The notes under the pieces are model-generated. The model worked only from the letters and a program-made list of their open reading frames with translations, was not told the origin of the DNA and ran no database searches. From the NCBI RefSeq assembly GCF_003207855.1, contig NZ_NKTZ01000017.1:1-45531 (forward strand): 45,531 nucleotides of DNA. The letters run 5' to 3'. Numbering within the stretch: position 1 is the first letter of the stretch; every line of letters starts with the position of its first letter. Of the stretch, positions 14,636 to 26,615 are shown one piece after another. The translations under genes were made by a program, and so were the position numbers. The DNA comes from Komagataeibacter rhaeticus (lineage in GTDB: Bacteria > Pseudomonadota > Alphaproteobacteria > Acetobacterales > Acetobacteraceae).

Positions 14636-16840
14636 GTGCCTGCTGACCTGAATCTTCTGCCCTCCTTCCTGACCCGCCTGTTCAGTGGAAAGCATTTTCC
14701 CACCATCCGCGCGCCCGGCTACGCGCGGATGAGCGGGCTGAAATGGCTTTACGCCCCCACGCCTGAAGCCCTGGCCTTTGCCGTGCGGACCACGGTTGCG
14801 GCACTGATGGCACTGACCATCGCCATGTGGATGGAACTGGACGACCCGCCATGGGCGGCCATGACCGTGTGGATCGTGGCACAGGGTTCACGCGGGGAAA
14901 GCCTGTCCAAGGCGCGGTGGCGGCTGGTGGGCACGGCGGTGGGGGCGATCAGCGCCGTCATCCTGGTCTGCTCCTTCCCGCAGGCGCCGTGGCTGTTCTT
15001 CCCGGCCATCAGCCTGTGGATCGGGCTGTGCTGCATGTGCGCAACCCTGGTGCGCAACTTCCGGTCCTATGCGCTGGTGCTGTCGGGCTATACCTGCGCC
15101 ATCATCGCGCTGGCCGCCACGCGCGACCCGGACAACATCTTCATGATCACCATGTCGCGCACGACCTATATCGTGCTGGGCATCACCTGCGAGACGCTGG
15201 TGGCGGTGCTGTTCGCGCATAATCTGGCCGCAAGCGCCCGGCGCAACATGCGCCAGAAGATCCAGATGGCCCTGAGCAGCGCCACCGACGCCGTGGCCAA
15301 CCTGCTGGCGGGGGATGAAGCGGCCTTCATCCGCTCGCGCGCGCTGTTCGGCACGATCCTGACCATCAATGACCAGATCGAGTTCAGTGAAGTCGAGATG
15401 GGTCCCCACGGGCATGAGGGCGACCACGCGCGCGCAGCCCTTGCGGCCGTGTCCGTCCTGCTGTCACGCGGGCTGGGCATGATGGCGCGCATCAAGGCGC
15501 TGGAAACCAGCAACGAACAGTTTACCGAGACCTCGCTGCTGACCCGCACCTTCCTGCTGGGCGTATCCACCCGGCTGGAGAACGATGCCGAGATCCCGCA
15601 TATCCAGCAGGACCTGCAGGACCTGCGCGGCGTGTGCCGCCAGCGTATCATCGACGCGCTGACGCAGGAAATCAGCAGTGGCGCCACCACGGAAACGGCC
15701 GAGGTGGACGACCTGCTCAACTGCCGCATCCTGCATAACGCGCTGGATGAACTGCTGGGCGAACTGGAACAGGCGATCCAGGAATTCGACGCCAGCCAGC
15801 ACGAGATCCGGGGCGACCACTTCCATTTCCGCATCGAAGCGCATCGTGACTTCAAGGAAGCGGCCTATAACGGCATCCGCGCCGCCGTGGCCATCGGCAC
15901 CTCGGCCCTGATATGGGAGGTCACGGCCTGGGCCAACGGCATCGGCTTCATCACCATGGTCGCGGTCACATGCGGGCTGTTCGCCACGCGTGAGAATCCG
16001 GTGGTGGGCACCATGAGCTTCCTGCGCGGGGCATGCTGGTCGGTACTGGTGTCGGGCTTCCTGGTACTGCTGTTCCTGCCGCGACCGGCGGAATTCGAAA
16101 TGCTTGCAGCCGTCCTTGCCCTGCCCATGATCGCGGGCGGCCTTGCCGCGCGCAATCCGGCAACGGCGGGGGCGGCGGCGTCCTATTCCCTGTTCCTGCC
16201 CAATCTGGTGGGGCCGGGCAACCAGAGCCGCCTGAACGAGATCGCGTATTTCAACGCCTCCTTCGCGCTCCTGTGCAGCATCGGCTTCGCGGTGCTGATC
16301 TTCCGCGCGGTGCTGCCGTTTGACAATGACGAGGAACGCTGGCGCATGCGCAACCGCACGCTGCATGACCTGCGCCACCTGGCTTCCGCCCAGCCCATGC
16401 CGCGCACCCAGTCGTGGATCGGGCGCAATACCGACCGTTTCTCGCGCCTGATCCGCCATGCCGGTCCCACGCCCACGCCCACCATCGAGGCCTATCTGCA
16501 GGGCACGCTTTCGGCCATGACCATCGGGCTGAACATCATCCGCCTGCGCGTGGTGCTGGAACGCGGGCAGCTACCCCCCGCCGCCCACCGCGCCATCGAG
16601 CTGTTCCTGACCCGCATGTCGCAGTTCAGCGGCCGCTACGGCCGCTTTGGCCGCACGGCGCGGGTGGCGCGCGGGGCCACCCGCAGCCTGCGCAGGCTGG
16701 AAGCGGCGGAAGCCAACATCACCTCGCGCATCGAGATGACGCGCGCCATTGCCTATCTGCTGGTCATTTCCTATGAACTGGGGGCCAACGCAGCCTTCCT
16801 TGATGCCTCCCAGCCCTATCGTGCAAGCGACGTGTCATGA
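14636..16840 (+). CDS. FUSC-family inner membrane efflux protein (AaeB-like)
   Basis: A 734-residue protein with two blocks of membrane helices (about residues 45-190 and 415-570), each followed by a cytoplasmic domain. This is the layout of the FUSC/AaeB/YccS family, whose members export aromatic acids or fusaric acid, usually with a membrane-fusion partner. The first block opens with PTPEALAFAVRTTVAALMAL, typical of the family. No fusion protein or outer membrane channel gene is next to it, so its partner is elsewhere or absent. The start is a GTG at 14636 with GGAAG nine bases upstream; an internal ATG at residue 32 is an alternative. The substrate is unknown. Confidence 0.88.
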   Translation: MPADLNLLPSFLTRLFSGKHFPTIRAPGYARMSGLKWLYAPTPEALAFAVRTTVAALMALTIAMWMELDDPPWAAMTVWIVAQGSRGESLSKARWRLVGTAVGAISAVILVCSFPQAPWLFFPAISLWIGLCCMCATLVRNFRSYALVLSGYTCAIIALAATRDPDNIFMITMSRTTYIVLGITCETLVAVLFAHNLAASARRNMRQKIQMALSSATDAVANLLAGDEAAFIRSRALFGTILTINDQIEFSEVEMGPHGHEGDHARAALAAVSVLLSRGLGMMARIKALETSNEQFTETSLLTRTFLLGVSTRLENDAEIPHIQQDLQDLRGVCRQRIIDALTQEISSGATTETAEVDDLLNCRILHNALDELLGELEQAIQEFDASQHEIRGDHFHFRIEAHRDFKEAAYNGIRAAVAIGTSALIWEVTAWANGIGFITMVAVTCGLFATRENPVVGTMSFLRGACWSVLVSGFLVLLFLPRPAEFEMLAAVLALPMIAGGLAARNPATAGAAASYSLFLPNLVGPGNQSRLNEIAYFNASFALLCSIGFAVLIFRAVLPFDNDEERWRMRNRTLHDLRHLASAQPMPRTQSWIGRNTDRFSRLIRHAGPTPTPTIEAYLQGTLSAMTIGLNIIRLRVVLERGQLPPAAHRAIELFLTRMSQFSGRYGRFGRTARVARGATRSLRRLEAAEANITSRIEMTRAIAYLLVISYELGANAAFLDASQPYRASDVS

Positions 16841-16881
16841 ACGTGGCCTGACACGCGGCGGACCCGGAAACGGAGCCAGAC

Positions 16882-18219
16882 ATGACCCCTTCCCCCCTTC
16901 CCGCCGATGCCGCCCTGCGCGGCCATGTCATTACCTTTTGCGGCAATCCCTTCCTCATGCCGCCCGATGCGGCGCTGGTTGATGAACCAGATGGTCTGGT
17001 CATCATAAAGGCGGGGCGCATCACCCATGTCGGCCCGTATGACCGGACGGTGGCCCACCTGCCGCCGGATCTGGCGGTGACGGATTACCGCGGCTGCCTG
17101 ATCTCGGCAGGGTTTGTGGATACCCATGTCCATTACCCGCAGCTGCCCATGATCGCAGCTTACGGCGAACAGCTGCTGGAATGGCTGGAACGCTACACCT
17201 TCCCTACCGAACGCCGCTTTGCCGATGAAGCCTATGCCGCCACCATCGCCCGGCAGTTCCTGTCCACGCTGCTGCGCTGCGGCACCACTACGGCTGCGGT
17301 GTACTGCACCGTCCACCCGCAATCGGTCGATGCGTTCTTCAGCGAATCCACCCGCCTTGGCACGCTGATGGTCGCGGGCAAGGTGCTGATGGACCGCAAC
17401 GCCCCCGATTACCTGCGCGACACGGCCCAGCAGGGTTACGATGAGTCGCTGGCGCTGATCGAACGCTGGCATGGAAAAAACCGCCAGCATTACGCCGTCA
17501 CCCCACGCTTCGCCCCCACCAGCACCCCCGCGCAGCTTGAAGCGGCGGGCAGCCTGCTGGCGCGTGACGCGACGCTGTTCATGCAGACCCATCTGGCCGA
17601 AAACCGGGCGGAAGTGGCCTGGGTGGCCGAACTGTTCCCCGACAGCCGCTCCTATCTGGATGTCTATGACCGCGCGGGACTGGTGCGCCCGCGCAGCGTG
17701 ATGGGACACGCCATCCATATTGATGAACACGACATGCGGCGCTGCCACGCCACCGGCTGCGCGCTGGCGCACTGTCCCACCTCGAACCTGTTCCTGGGCA
17801 GTGGCGCGTTCCGGCTGTTCGACGCCCTGGCCCCCGCGCGGCCGGTGCGCACGGGCCTGGGCACGGATGTGGGGGCCGGCACCAGCCTGTCGCACCTGCA
17901 GTCCATGAACGAAGCCTACAAGATCGCACAGATGACCGGCCACACGCTGCACCCCGTACAGGCTTTCTGGCTGGCCACGGCAGGCGGCGCGCACGCCCTG
18001 CACCTGGATGGACAGATCGGCACGGTGGCCCCCGGCATGGATGCGGACCTGTGCATCCTGGACCCTGCGGCCACGCCCCTGCAGGCGCTGCGTACGCAGA
18101 TGTGCGACAGCACGGCGGACCTGATGTTCACACTCATGATGCTGGGCGATGACCGCAGCATCCGCGCCACCTATGTGGGCGGGCGCCTGGCACATGACCG
18201 CGACAGGGCCGGGGCGTAA
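16882..18219 (+). CDS. guaD: Guanine deaminase
   Basis: A 445-residue amidohydrolase that turns guanine into xanthine and ammonia. Zinc ligands are visible: H82 and H84 (GFVDTHVHYPQ), H237 (QTHLAEN), H276 or H279 (GHAIHI) and D329 (GLGTDVGAG), with E240 as the proton shuttle. The RFAPT and CPTSN motifs are specific for guanine deaminases. The length matches the family. It follows the FUSC gene by 41 bases with its own CGGAG ribosome site and could be transcribed with it. It adds purine salvage to the GMP synthesis gene at the other side of the region. Confidence 0.96.
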   Translation: MTPSPLPADAALRGHVITFCGNPFLMPPDAALVDEPDGLVIIKAGRITHVGPYDRTVAHLPPDLAVTDYRGCLISAGFVDTHVHYPQLPMIAAYGEQLLEWLERYTFPTERRFADEAYAATIARQFLSTLLRCGTTTAAVYCTVHPQSVDAFFSESTRLGTLMVAGKVLMDRNAPDYLRDTAQQGYDESLALIERWHGKNRQHYAVTPRFAPTSTPAQLEAAGSLLARDATLFMQTHLAENRAEVAWVAELFPDSRSYLDVYDRAGLVRPRSVMGHAIHIDEHDMRRCHATGCALAHCPTSNLFLGSGAFRLFDALAPARPVRTGLGTDVGAGTSLSHLQSMNEAYKIAQMTGHTLHPVQAFWLATAGGAHALHLDGQIGTVAPGMDADLCILDPAATPLQALRTQMCDSTADLMFTLMMLGDDRSIRATYVGGRLAHDRDRAGA

Positions 18220-18253
18220 GGCGGAAACCATACGCCATGCCGTGACCACCCGG

Positions 18254-18278
18254 GCAATCATGTCCAGCGCATGATTGC
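18254..18278. terminator. Perfect hairpin between guaD and tRNA-Ser
   Basis: GCAATCATG (18254-18262) pairs perfectly with CATGATTGC (18270-18278) across a 7-base loop. It lies between guaD and the convergent tRNA gene and could end or protect either transcript. It lacks a T run on both strands. Confidence 0.45.
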
Positions 18279-18325
18279 GACGGCAGGCTAATGACCTGAA
18301 TTGGGGAAATACACACGCGGTGCAG

Positions 18326-18415
<90 letters not shown>

Positions 18416-18505
18416 ATCTGCACGCGGTGATGCAGCGGCTTATAGGGGCGTGCGCGGACGGGCGCAAGGGGTCTTTTTGCCGCTGGCCGCACCCCATAAA
18501 AAACA

Positions 18506-18534
18506 TTGACCTGCGCCCCCCCAGCCAGTAAAAG
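18506..18534 (+). promoter_or_regulatory. Probable sigma-70 promoter of rplU-rpmA
   Basis: TTGACC at 18506-18511 and TAAAAG at 18529-18534 stand 17 bases apart, close to the housekeeping consensus. They lie about 130 bases upstream of rplU, leaving room for a 5' leader. A second AT-rich hexamer, TATAAA at 18592-18597, has no matching -35 element. Confidence 0.5.
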
Positions 18535-18662
18535 CCCGCACTCACCCCGCGCGGACGGGGCGCCGCTGCAATTGCGGCCAATATAAAAAAGCGACTGGGC
18601 CGTGTCGCCTGCACCACCCACGGTGCCGCACACGCCAAGAGATCGGAAAGACAGATAGAGAC

Positions 18663-18977
18663 ATGTTTGCAGTTATCCGTACCGGCGGTAAGCAGTACCG
18701 CGTTGCCAAGGACGCCGTCCTGAAGATTGAAAAGCTGGAAGGCGAAGCCGGCGCCACGATCACCTTCGACCAGGTCCTGGCCGTTGGCGGCGAAGGCGGC
18801 ACGACCATCGGCGCCCCCACCGTAAAGGGTGCCACCGTCACGGCCACCGTCATCGCGCAGGACCGTCTGGCGAAGGTCATCATCTTCAAGAAGCGCCGCC
18901 GGCAGAACAGCCGCCGCAAGAATGGCCACCGCCAGCCGGTGACCGTGGTGCGCATCTCCGCGATCAACGCCGCCTGA
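18663..18977 (+). CDS. rplU: Ribosomal protein bL21
   Basis: A 104-residue protein of the large ribosomal subunit that binds 23S rRNA. The opening [14 protein letters not shown] and the basic motif [17 protein letters not shown] near residue 75 are family signatures. The length is normal. It is followed after 63 bases by rpmA, the usual pair, and both should be made from the promoter upstream. Confidence 0.98.
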   Translation: MFAVIRTGGKQYRVAKDAVLKIEKLEGEAGATITFDQVLAVGGEGGTTIGAPTVKGATVTATVIAQDRLAKVIIFKKRRRQNSRRKNGHRQPVTVVRISAINAA

Positions 18978-19040
18978 TCCCCGCCCGGCCACAGGCCGGG
19001 CAGGTTCGATCAGAGATTTCAGTTTTAAGGAGTTCAGGCA

Positions 19041-21654
<2,614 letters not shown>

Positions 21655-21671
21655 ACCACTGCACTCAAGAC

Positions 21672-21735
21672 AATAAAAGTTTCCGGGGCCGCCTTTTTCC
21701 AAAAAGGCGGCGTCCTTCCACGCTTTACGAAACCA
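21672..21735. repeat. Palindromic repeat, copy 2
   Basis: This copy shares the AATAAAAGTTT start, the central hairpin and the following TCCTTC block with the copy at 5603-5679. Here the central hairpin is a perfect 11-base stem, GCCGCCTTTTT (21688-21698) with AAAAAGGCGGC (21701-21711) and loop CC. The second hairpin and the closing arm are degraded. It also lies between two convergent genes, proB and the Pro-rich membrane protein, and would act as a terminator. Confidence 0.75.
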
Positions 21736-21740
21736 GCTTT

Positions 21741-22409
21741 TCACGCATCCGGGCGGGGCGGCCAGCGCAGGGTCGGTTCCGCCCGCTGCCCGCGTTCAGG
21801 CGGCCAGACGGACGCGCGCAGCGGGCGGTGACCCGTGGGTTCTGGGGCCGCGCGCGACGCGCCACGGCTCCATTCCGACAGGCTGGGGGCTTCGTCTTCC
21901 CGCCCGGGGCGGGGCGCGGGGGCGGCAGCCGGGCGGATACCGGCGCGCGGCGGCCATTCATCGCCATCCTCACGCACCCGCACGGGGGGCGGGTCGGGCT
22001 GCCGGGGCGGTGCCACGGGGGCGGACTGCGGCGCGCGGGTGGCGCGGCGTTCATAGGCGGGAATGTCATGCCCGTCCGCATCGGGATCGGGCACGGGACG
22101 CGCGGCCGGGCGGGATGCGGGTTCCGGCTCCCACACGGGCGCGGGTTCGGGCGGCCGGGCGGCGGGGGCCGGGTCGGGATTGGCGGATGGCGCGGGTGGC
22201 GTATTCAGCCCCATCGCCATGACCCGCAGTTCGGCCTGCAGGTCATCAAGCTGGATGGCAAGGCTGTCCAGCCGCCCCTTCACGCCAAAGACCGCAAAGG
22301 GCACGAACAGCCAGACCAGCGCGAACAGGATGCCCCCCACCAGCAGCACGGCCTGTGCCCATGGCGGCATCCATTGCGGAAAAAGGGACGACAGCATGTA
22401 CCTATGCAC
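21741..22409 (-). CDS. Membrane-anchored Pro-rich protein of unknown function
   Basis: A 222-residue protein with one membrane helix (about residues 17-42, AQAVLLVGGILFALVWLF). A short heptad-like stretch follows (GRLDSLAIQLDDLQAELRVM). The last 150 residues are rich in Pro, Ala, Arg and Glu and look disordered. No enzyme motif is visible. It could be a scaffold or a small division or envelope protein, but that is a guess. An ATG at residue 5 is an alternative start. gapR lies 71 bases upstream on the same strand, so the two may share a message. Confidence 0.65.
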   Translation of the reverse strand: MHRYMLSSLFPQWMPPWAQAVLLVGGILFALVWLFVPFAVFGVKGRLDSLAIQLDDLQAELRVMAMGLNTPPAPSANPDPAPAARPPEPAPVWEPEPASRPAARPVPDPDADGHDIPAYERRATRAPQSAPVAPPRQPDPPPVRVREDGDEWPPRAGIRPAAAPAPRPGREDEAPSLSEWSRGASRAAPEPTGHRPLRASVWPPERGQRAEPTLRWPPRPDA

Positions 22410-22480
22410 CCTGAACTGAAGTTACCCGGCGGCACGGGCCGCTGCCACCCGCGCCATCAGGGCATGACAGGGCCGTACCG

Positions 22481-22756
22481 TTACATGCCCAGCGCGCGGC
22501 GATAGATGTCAAGCAGGGTTTCCTGCTCTTCCACTTCCGCGGGTTCCTGCTTGCGCAGGCGGATGATCTGGCGGATCACCTTGACATCGAAACCGGCGGA
22601 CTTCGCCTCGGTGAAAATATCCTTGATGTCGCCGGCCAGCGCCTTGCGTTCTTCCTCAAGGCGTTCAACGCGCTCGATAATGCTGCGCAGGCGATCGGCT
22701 GCGATACCACCGACAGCGGCAGACGTATCGTCCGCCCCGAAATTGTCAGCATTCAT
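22481..22756 (-). CDS. gapR: Nucleoid-associated protein GapR (DUF2312)
   Basis: A 91-residue protein of the DUF2312 family. GapR in Caulobacter binds overtwisted AT-rich DNA ahead of replication and helps topoisomerases. Residues 18-80 are the conserved part: a long coiled coil (IIERVERLEEERKALAGDIK) followed by the signature FTEAKSAGFDVKVIRQIIRLRK. The length is normal. It is divergent from zwf, with about 250 bases between, in which I see no other gene. Confidence 0.95.
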   Translation of the reverse strand: MNADNFGADDTSAAVGGIAADRLRSIIERVERLEEERKALAGDIKDIFTEAKSAGFDVKVIRQIIRLRKQEPAEVEEQETLLDIYRRALGM

Positions 22757-23007
22757 GGCAGATGTCTCCAGATATCGTGATTGTCCCGTTAGGCGCCCAT
22801 CAGCAACATGAAGGGAATGTCACTAGGCGATGGGGTGGAACGGCGGGATTATCGCGCCGCCGCCCGATGGTCAATGCCAACTTGACAGGCCGGAGAGCCG
22901 GGCCGTAATCGAAGCGGCAGCCGGTATGCAGCTTTTGCGGCATGCCCCATCCCCATGCGTGCCACCGGCAGTCATGGCACACCGATACAGGCAGGAGGCC
23001 ACCTTCC

Positions 23008-24489
23008 ATGGCACATCTTCCCCCCGTTGAGACCTTTGACTACATCGTTTTCGGCGGAACAGGTGACCTGACCATGCGCAAGCTGCTGCCTGCGCTCTAC
23101 CACCGTTACCGTGACGGCCAGATCCCTGATGATTCCCGCATCATCGGCACGGCGCGCTCCGCCCTTTCACGCGCTGACTACCAGCAGCGCGCCACGGCGG
23201 CCCTGCATGAACATGTCAAGCCCGAGGCGCTGGATGACGCAACCGTCGCCCGCTTCGTGAACATGGTCCATTACGTCAGCCTGAACGGGGCGGAGGCGGA
23301 CAGCGACTGGCCCACGCTCCAGACCCTGCTGGGCAGCGTGCCGCCGGGGCGCATCCGGGTCTACTACCTGGCCACCTCCCCTGCCCTGTATGGCCAGATC
23401 TGCGAGAACCTGAGCCGCGAGGACCTGATCACGCCCCAGTCGCGCGTGGTGCTGGAAAAGCCGATCGGCACCGACCTTGCCAGCGCGGAAGCGATCAATG
23501 ACAGCGTGGGCCGCCACTTCCCCGAAAACCAGATCTTCCGCATCGACCACTATCTGGGCAAGGAGACGGTGCAGAACCTGATCGCCCTGCGCTTCGCCAA
23601 CCCGGTGTTCGAGCGGCTGTGGTCGTGCGATGCGATCGATTACGTACAGATCACGGCGGCCGAGACCGTGGGCGTGGAAAACCGCGGCCCCTATTACGAC
23701 CGCTCCGGCGCGCTGCGCGACATGATCCAGAACCACCTGCTGCAGGTGCTCTGCCTTGTGGCCATGGACCCGCCCGTATCACTGGCGGCCGACAGCGTGC
23801 GTAATGAAAAGCTGAAGGTGCTGCACGCCCTCAAGCCGATCGAGGCGAATGACGTGGCCATCTATACCGCGCGCGGGCAGTACATGCGCGGCACCATTGG
23901 CGGGCGCACGGTCGGCAGCTACCTGGAGGACCTGGGCGAAGGTGTGACCAGCGAGACGGAAACCTTTGTCGCGCTGAAGGCCGAGATCCTGACATGGCGG
24001 TGGGGCACGGTGCCGTTCTACCTGCGTTCGGGCAAGCGCATGGCCGAGAAGTCAAGCGAGATCGTGATCCAGTTCCGTGGCGCGCCGTGGTCGATCTTCG
24101 CCAACCGGCCCGACGCCAACCGCCTGATCATCCGCATCCAGCCCGATGAGGGGATGATGCTCTCGGTCTCGACCAAGGACCCCACGCCAACCGACAGCCT
24201 GGCCCTGCGCAAGGCCGACATCAACATCGAGTTCGAGAAGGCGTTCAACATCCGCTACCCCGATGCCTACGAACGGCTGCTGCTGGACGTGGTGCGTGGT
24301 GACCCGATCCTGTTCATCCGCCGTGACGAGGTAGCCGCCGCGTGGCGCTGGATCGACCCGATCCTGCAGGGCTGGAAGGAAAACAAGGCCCCGCTGGAAC
24401 CCTATGCCGCCGGCACATGGGGGCCGGAGGGGGCGCGCAACCTGCTCTCCCAGTCCGGGCACCTGTGGCATGAGGACATGAAGAACTAG
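23008..24489 (+). CDS. zwf: Glucose-6-phosphate 1-dehydrogenase
   Basis: A 493-residue enzyme that oxidises glucose 6-phosphate, the entry to the pentose phosphate pathway, a main sugar route in acetic acid bacteria. The coenzyme-binding motif FGGTGDLTMRKL is near the start. The substrate-binding motif RIDHYLGKE is at 178-186, and GALRDMIQNH contains the catalytic His. The start at 23008 was chosen because GCAGGAGG stands ten bases before it; the open frame extends 22 codons further upstream without family likeness. A small membrane protein gene follows four bases after the stop. Confidence 0.97.
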   Translation: MAHLPPVETFDYIVFGGTGDLTMRKLLPALYHRYRDGQIPDDSRIIGTARSALSRADYQQRATAALHEHVKPEALDDATVARFVNMVHYVSLNGAEADSDWPTLQTLLGSVPPGRIRVYYLATSPALYGQICENLSREDLITPQSRVVLEKPIGTDLASAEAINDSVGRHFPENQIFRIDHYLGKETVQNLIALRFANPVFERLWSCDAIDYVQITAAETVGVENRGPYYDRSGALRDMIQNHLLQVLCLVAMDPPVSLAADSVRNEKLKVLHALKPIEANDVAIYTARGQYMRGTIGGRTVGSYLEDLGEGVTSETETFVALKAEILTWRWGTVPFYLRSGKRMAEKSSEIVIQFRGAPWSIFANRPDANRLIIRIQPDEGMMLSVSTKDPTPTDSLALRKADINIEFEKAFNIRYPDAYERLLLDVVRGDPILFIRRDEVAAAWRWIDPILQGWKENKAPLEPYAAGTWGPEGARNLLSQSGHLWHEDMKN

Positions 24490-24493
24490 CCCC

Positions 24494-24949
24494 ATGGCCA
24501 CATCATCCCCCACCCCGCCACCGCGCCTGACCCGCAGGCGCGGGCCGGTCACGCTGCGCCAGCGCATCGTGCGCCGGGTGCTCATGATCGTGCCGATGGC
24601 GGCCCTTGTTTTCGTGGTCGGCCGCATGGGCTGGCTGGACCAGGCGGCGGACAGGCTCACCTTCTCACGCACAAGCTGGTTCGATAACACCGCCCTGGTC
24701 GAACATTACCGCACCCTTGTCACCCATAACGGCATGACGGCCGTACCGGGCAACTGCCTGCTGTTCGTGCTCAACGGCAACGACCCGCCCGATGCCACGC
24801 ATATCGACGTGATGGAAAAGCATTCCGGCACCTGCCCCGGTGACCGCAACACCCTGCCCAAGCTGTTCACGCTCCAGATCGACCGGATTGACCAGAAGGC
24901 GCTGACGGACTGGCAGAGCCCGGGCGTGTTCCACCCCCTGCCCCACTAG
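24494..24949 (+). CDS. Small single-pass membrane protein of unknown function
   Basis: A 151-residue protein with a basic N-terminus, one membrane helix at about residues 29-45, and a C-terminal domain of about 100 residues probably outside the cytoplasm. That domain has two cysteines (PGNCLLFV and SGTCPGD), which could pair. I do not recognise the family. It begins four bases after zwf and so is likely to be on the same message. Its last 83 bases overlap the 3' end of the esterase gene on the other strand. The overlap makes one of the two C-terminal ends less certain. Confidence 0.6.
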   Translation: MATSSPTPPPRLTRRRGPVTLRQRIVRRVLMIVPMAALVFVVGRMGWLDQAADRLTFSRTSWFDNTALVEHYRTLVTHNGMTAVPGNCLLFVLNGNDPPDATHIDVMEKHSGTCPGDRNTLPKLFTLQIDRIDQKALTDWQSPGVFHPLPH

Positions 24950-25907
24950 CCTTGCCGCGCGCCCGCAGCGCGGCGCGCAGCGCGCCAGCGCCATAATGGA
25001 TGGCCTCCCGCCCGGCGGGCAGGACGGAATAGAAATTCAGGAACCCGTGCACGGTGCCCCGCCATGTGCGGGTCCGGGCCGGGCTGCCGGCCTGCTGCAT
25101 GGCGGCGGCATAACCCGTGCCCTCGTCATGCAGCGGATCACACTGCGCAAGCCCGATGACCGCAGGCGCCAACCCCGCGAGCGAGGGGGCGCAGATGGGC
25201 GCAAGCCTTGGATCGGACAGGTCGGCGGGTGTGCGGATATACTGCTCCGCATACCATTCCATAAGCCGGGTCGAAAGCACGTAGCCATGGGCATAGGCCG
25301 CCCGCGAAGGCACGTCACGCTCCCCATAGAGGGAGGGATAATAAAGCAGCTGCATGGCCAGTTCCGGCCCGCCCCGGTCGCGCGCCATCTGCGCCAGCAC
25401 GGCGGCCAGCGTGCCGCCCGCGCTGTCGCCCGCCACCGCAATCGGCCCGCCCCAGCGATGGGCCTCCCCCGCCAGCCACCGCAGGGCGGCCCAGCAGTCC
25501 TCCACCGCGACGGGAAAACGGTTTTCAGGCGCCAGGCTGTAGGCAATGGACAGCACCGCGGCACCCGACTGCCGCGCCAGCCTGCAGCATATGCCGTGAT
25601 GCGAGTTCAGCCCGCAATGCACGTACCCGCCCCCGTGCATGAACAGCACCACCCCATGCACCCGGCCATAGGGCACGTATAACCGCGCGGGCAGCAGGCC
25701 CGCATGGCCCGGCACACGGCAGTCGATCACACGACGGACCTGCAGGGCCGACAGCCCCATGGGAAAACATGGGCGGTCAAGCTTGCGGCGCATGTCCTCC
25801 AGCGTATGCGGGGTTTCGTCATGGCGACGCGACGCCGCCCATTTCATGCCACCCAGCAGCAGGCGGGTCAGCAGGCCGGGGCGTGAGGGGGGCGTGGGCT
25901 GGGGCAT
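24867..25907 (-). CDS. Alpha/beta hydrolase, hormone-sensitive lipase type
   Basis: A 346-residue esterase or lipase of the HSL family. The oxyanion-hole motif HGGG is in FMHGGGYVHC, the nucleophile in GDSAGG, and the acid and base appear as D in CDPLHDEG and H in TVHGF. The last 30 residues are a Gly/Ser/Pro-rich tail without homology that I recognise; this part is antisense to the end of the small membrane protein gene. The start at 25907 has GGAG five bases before the ATG; a possible start 12 codons upstream lacks a ribosome site. The substrate is unknown, probably a short-chain ester. Confidence 0.9.
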   Translation of the reverse strand: MPQPTPPSRPGLLTRLLLGGMKWAASRRHDETPHTLEDMRRKLDRPCFPMGLSALQVRRVIDCRVPGHAGLLPARLYVPYGRVHGVVLFMHGGGYVHCGLNSHHGICCRLARQSGAAVLSIAYSLAPENRFPVAVEDCWAALRWLAGEAHRWGGPIAVAGDSAGGTLAAVLAQMARDRGGPELAMQLLYYPSLYGERDVPSRAAYAHGYVLSTRLMEWYAEQYIRTPADLSDPRLAPICAPSLAGLAPAVIGLAQCDPLHDEGTGYAAAMQQAGSPARTRTWRGTVHGFLNFYSVLPAGREAIHYGAGALRAALRARGKASGAGGGTRPGSASPSAPSGQSGRSGA

Positions 25908-26007
25908 GGGCACTCCGGCAGGAAAAAAGGGGCGCGCGGGCATGACCAGAACGCCGCCGTATCATTTATCGCTTGACGCTGCGCGCATGCACCGCCAGTT
26001 TCCGCAT

Positions 26008-26416
26008 GCCAGACGGTCGGGCGGTCGCTGTCGGGTGGTTTGCGCCACGCGATGGAGGAAAGTCCGGGCTCCACGGAAAAACGGTGCCGGCTAACGGCCG
26101 GCGGGGGCGACCCCAGGGACAGTGCCACAGAAAACAGACCGCCCCCACGGCGGTGCCCGCAGCAATGCGGGTGGCGTTGGGGGCAAGGGTGAAACGGTGC
26201 GGTAAGAGCGCACCGCATGCATGGTAACATGGATGGCAGGGCAAACCCCACCGGGAGCAAGACCGAATAGGAACGGCGGATGGGCCGCAGGGTGCCATCA
26301 GGGGTTTTCCGCCCCGTCGTTCGGGTTGGTCGCGCAAGGTGTGCCGCAAGGCCCATCTCAGAGGAATGATCGCCCCGCCTTAGGGCGGACAGAACCCGGC
26401 TTACAGACCGTCTGGC
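26008..26416 (+). ncRNA. rnpB: RNase P RNA, type A
   Basis: A catalytic RNA of about 409 bases that removes the 5' leader from tRNA precursors. The ends GCCAGACGGTC (26008-26018) and GACCGTCTGGC (26406-26416) pair perfectly as P1. The universally conserved core is visible: GAGGAAAGTCCGGGCTCCAC near 26049, the GAAACGGTGCGGTAAGAGCGC block near 26190, a GAATAGGAACGG-type block near 26265 and ACAGAACCCGGCTTAC before the 3' P1 strand. A run of T follows P1 (26418-26423) and probably ends transcription. The esterase gene is divergent from it. Confidence 0.96.
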
Positions 26417-26615
26417 ATTTTTTCCTGTTTCCATCGCATCGGCCCGCCACAGGGCTACTCTACCCAGAGTTGTTTACAAGTATTAACAATAAAGAACAAA
26501 CCATAAACACGGCACATTGCTGCCATATTGCATGCCAGTTGGGCTCTTTACCTGCCATGCGGCGTGTCTGTGCTGAAATAGCAGTAGTTTTCAGCCATCT
26601 TTCCTACATCTTTAA

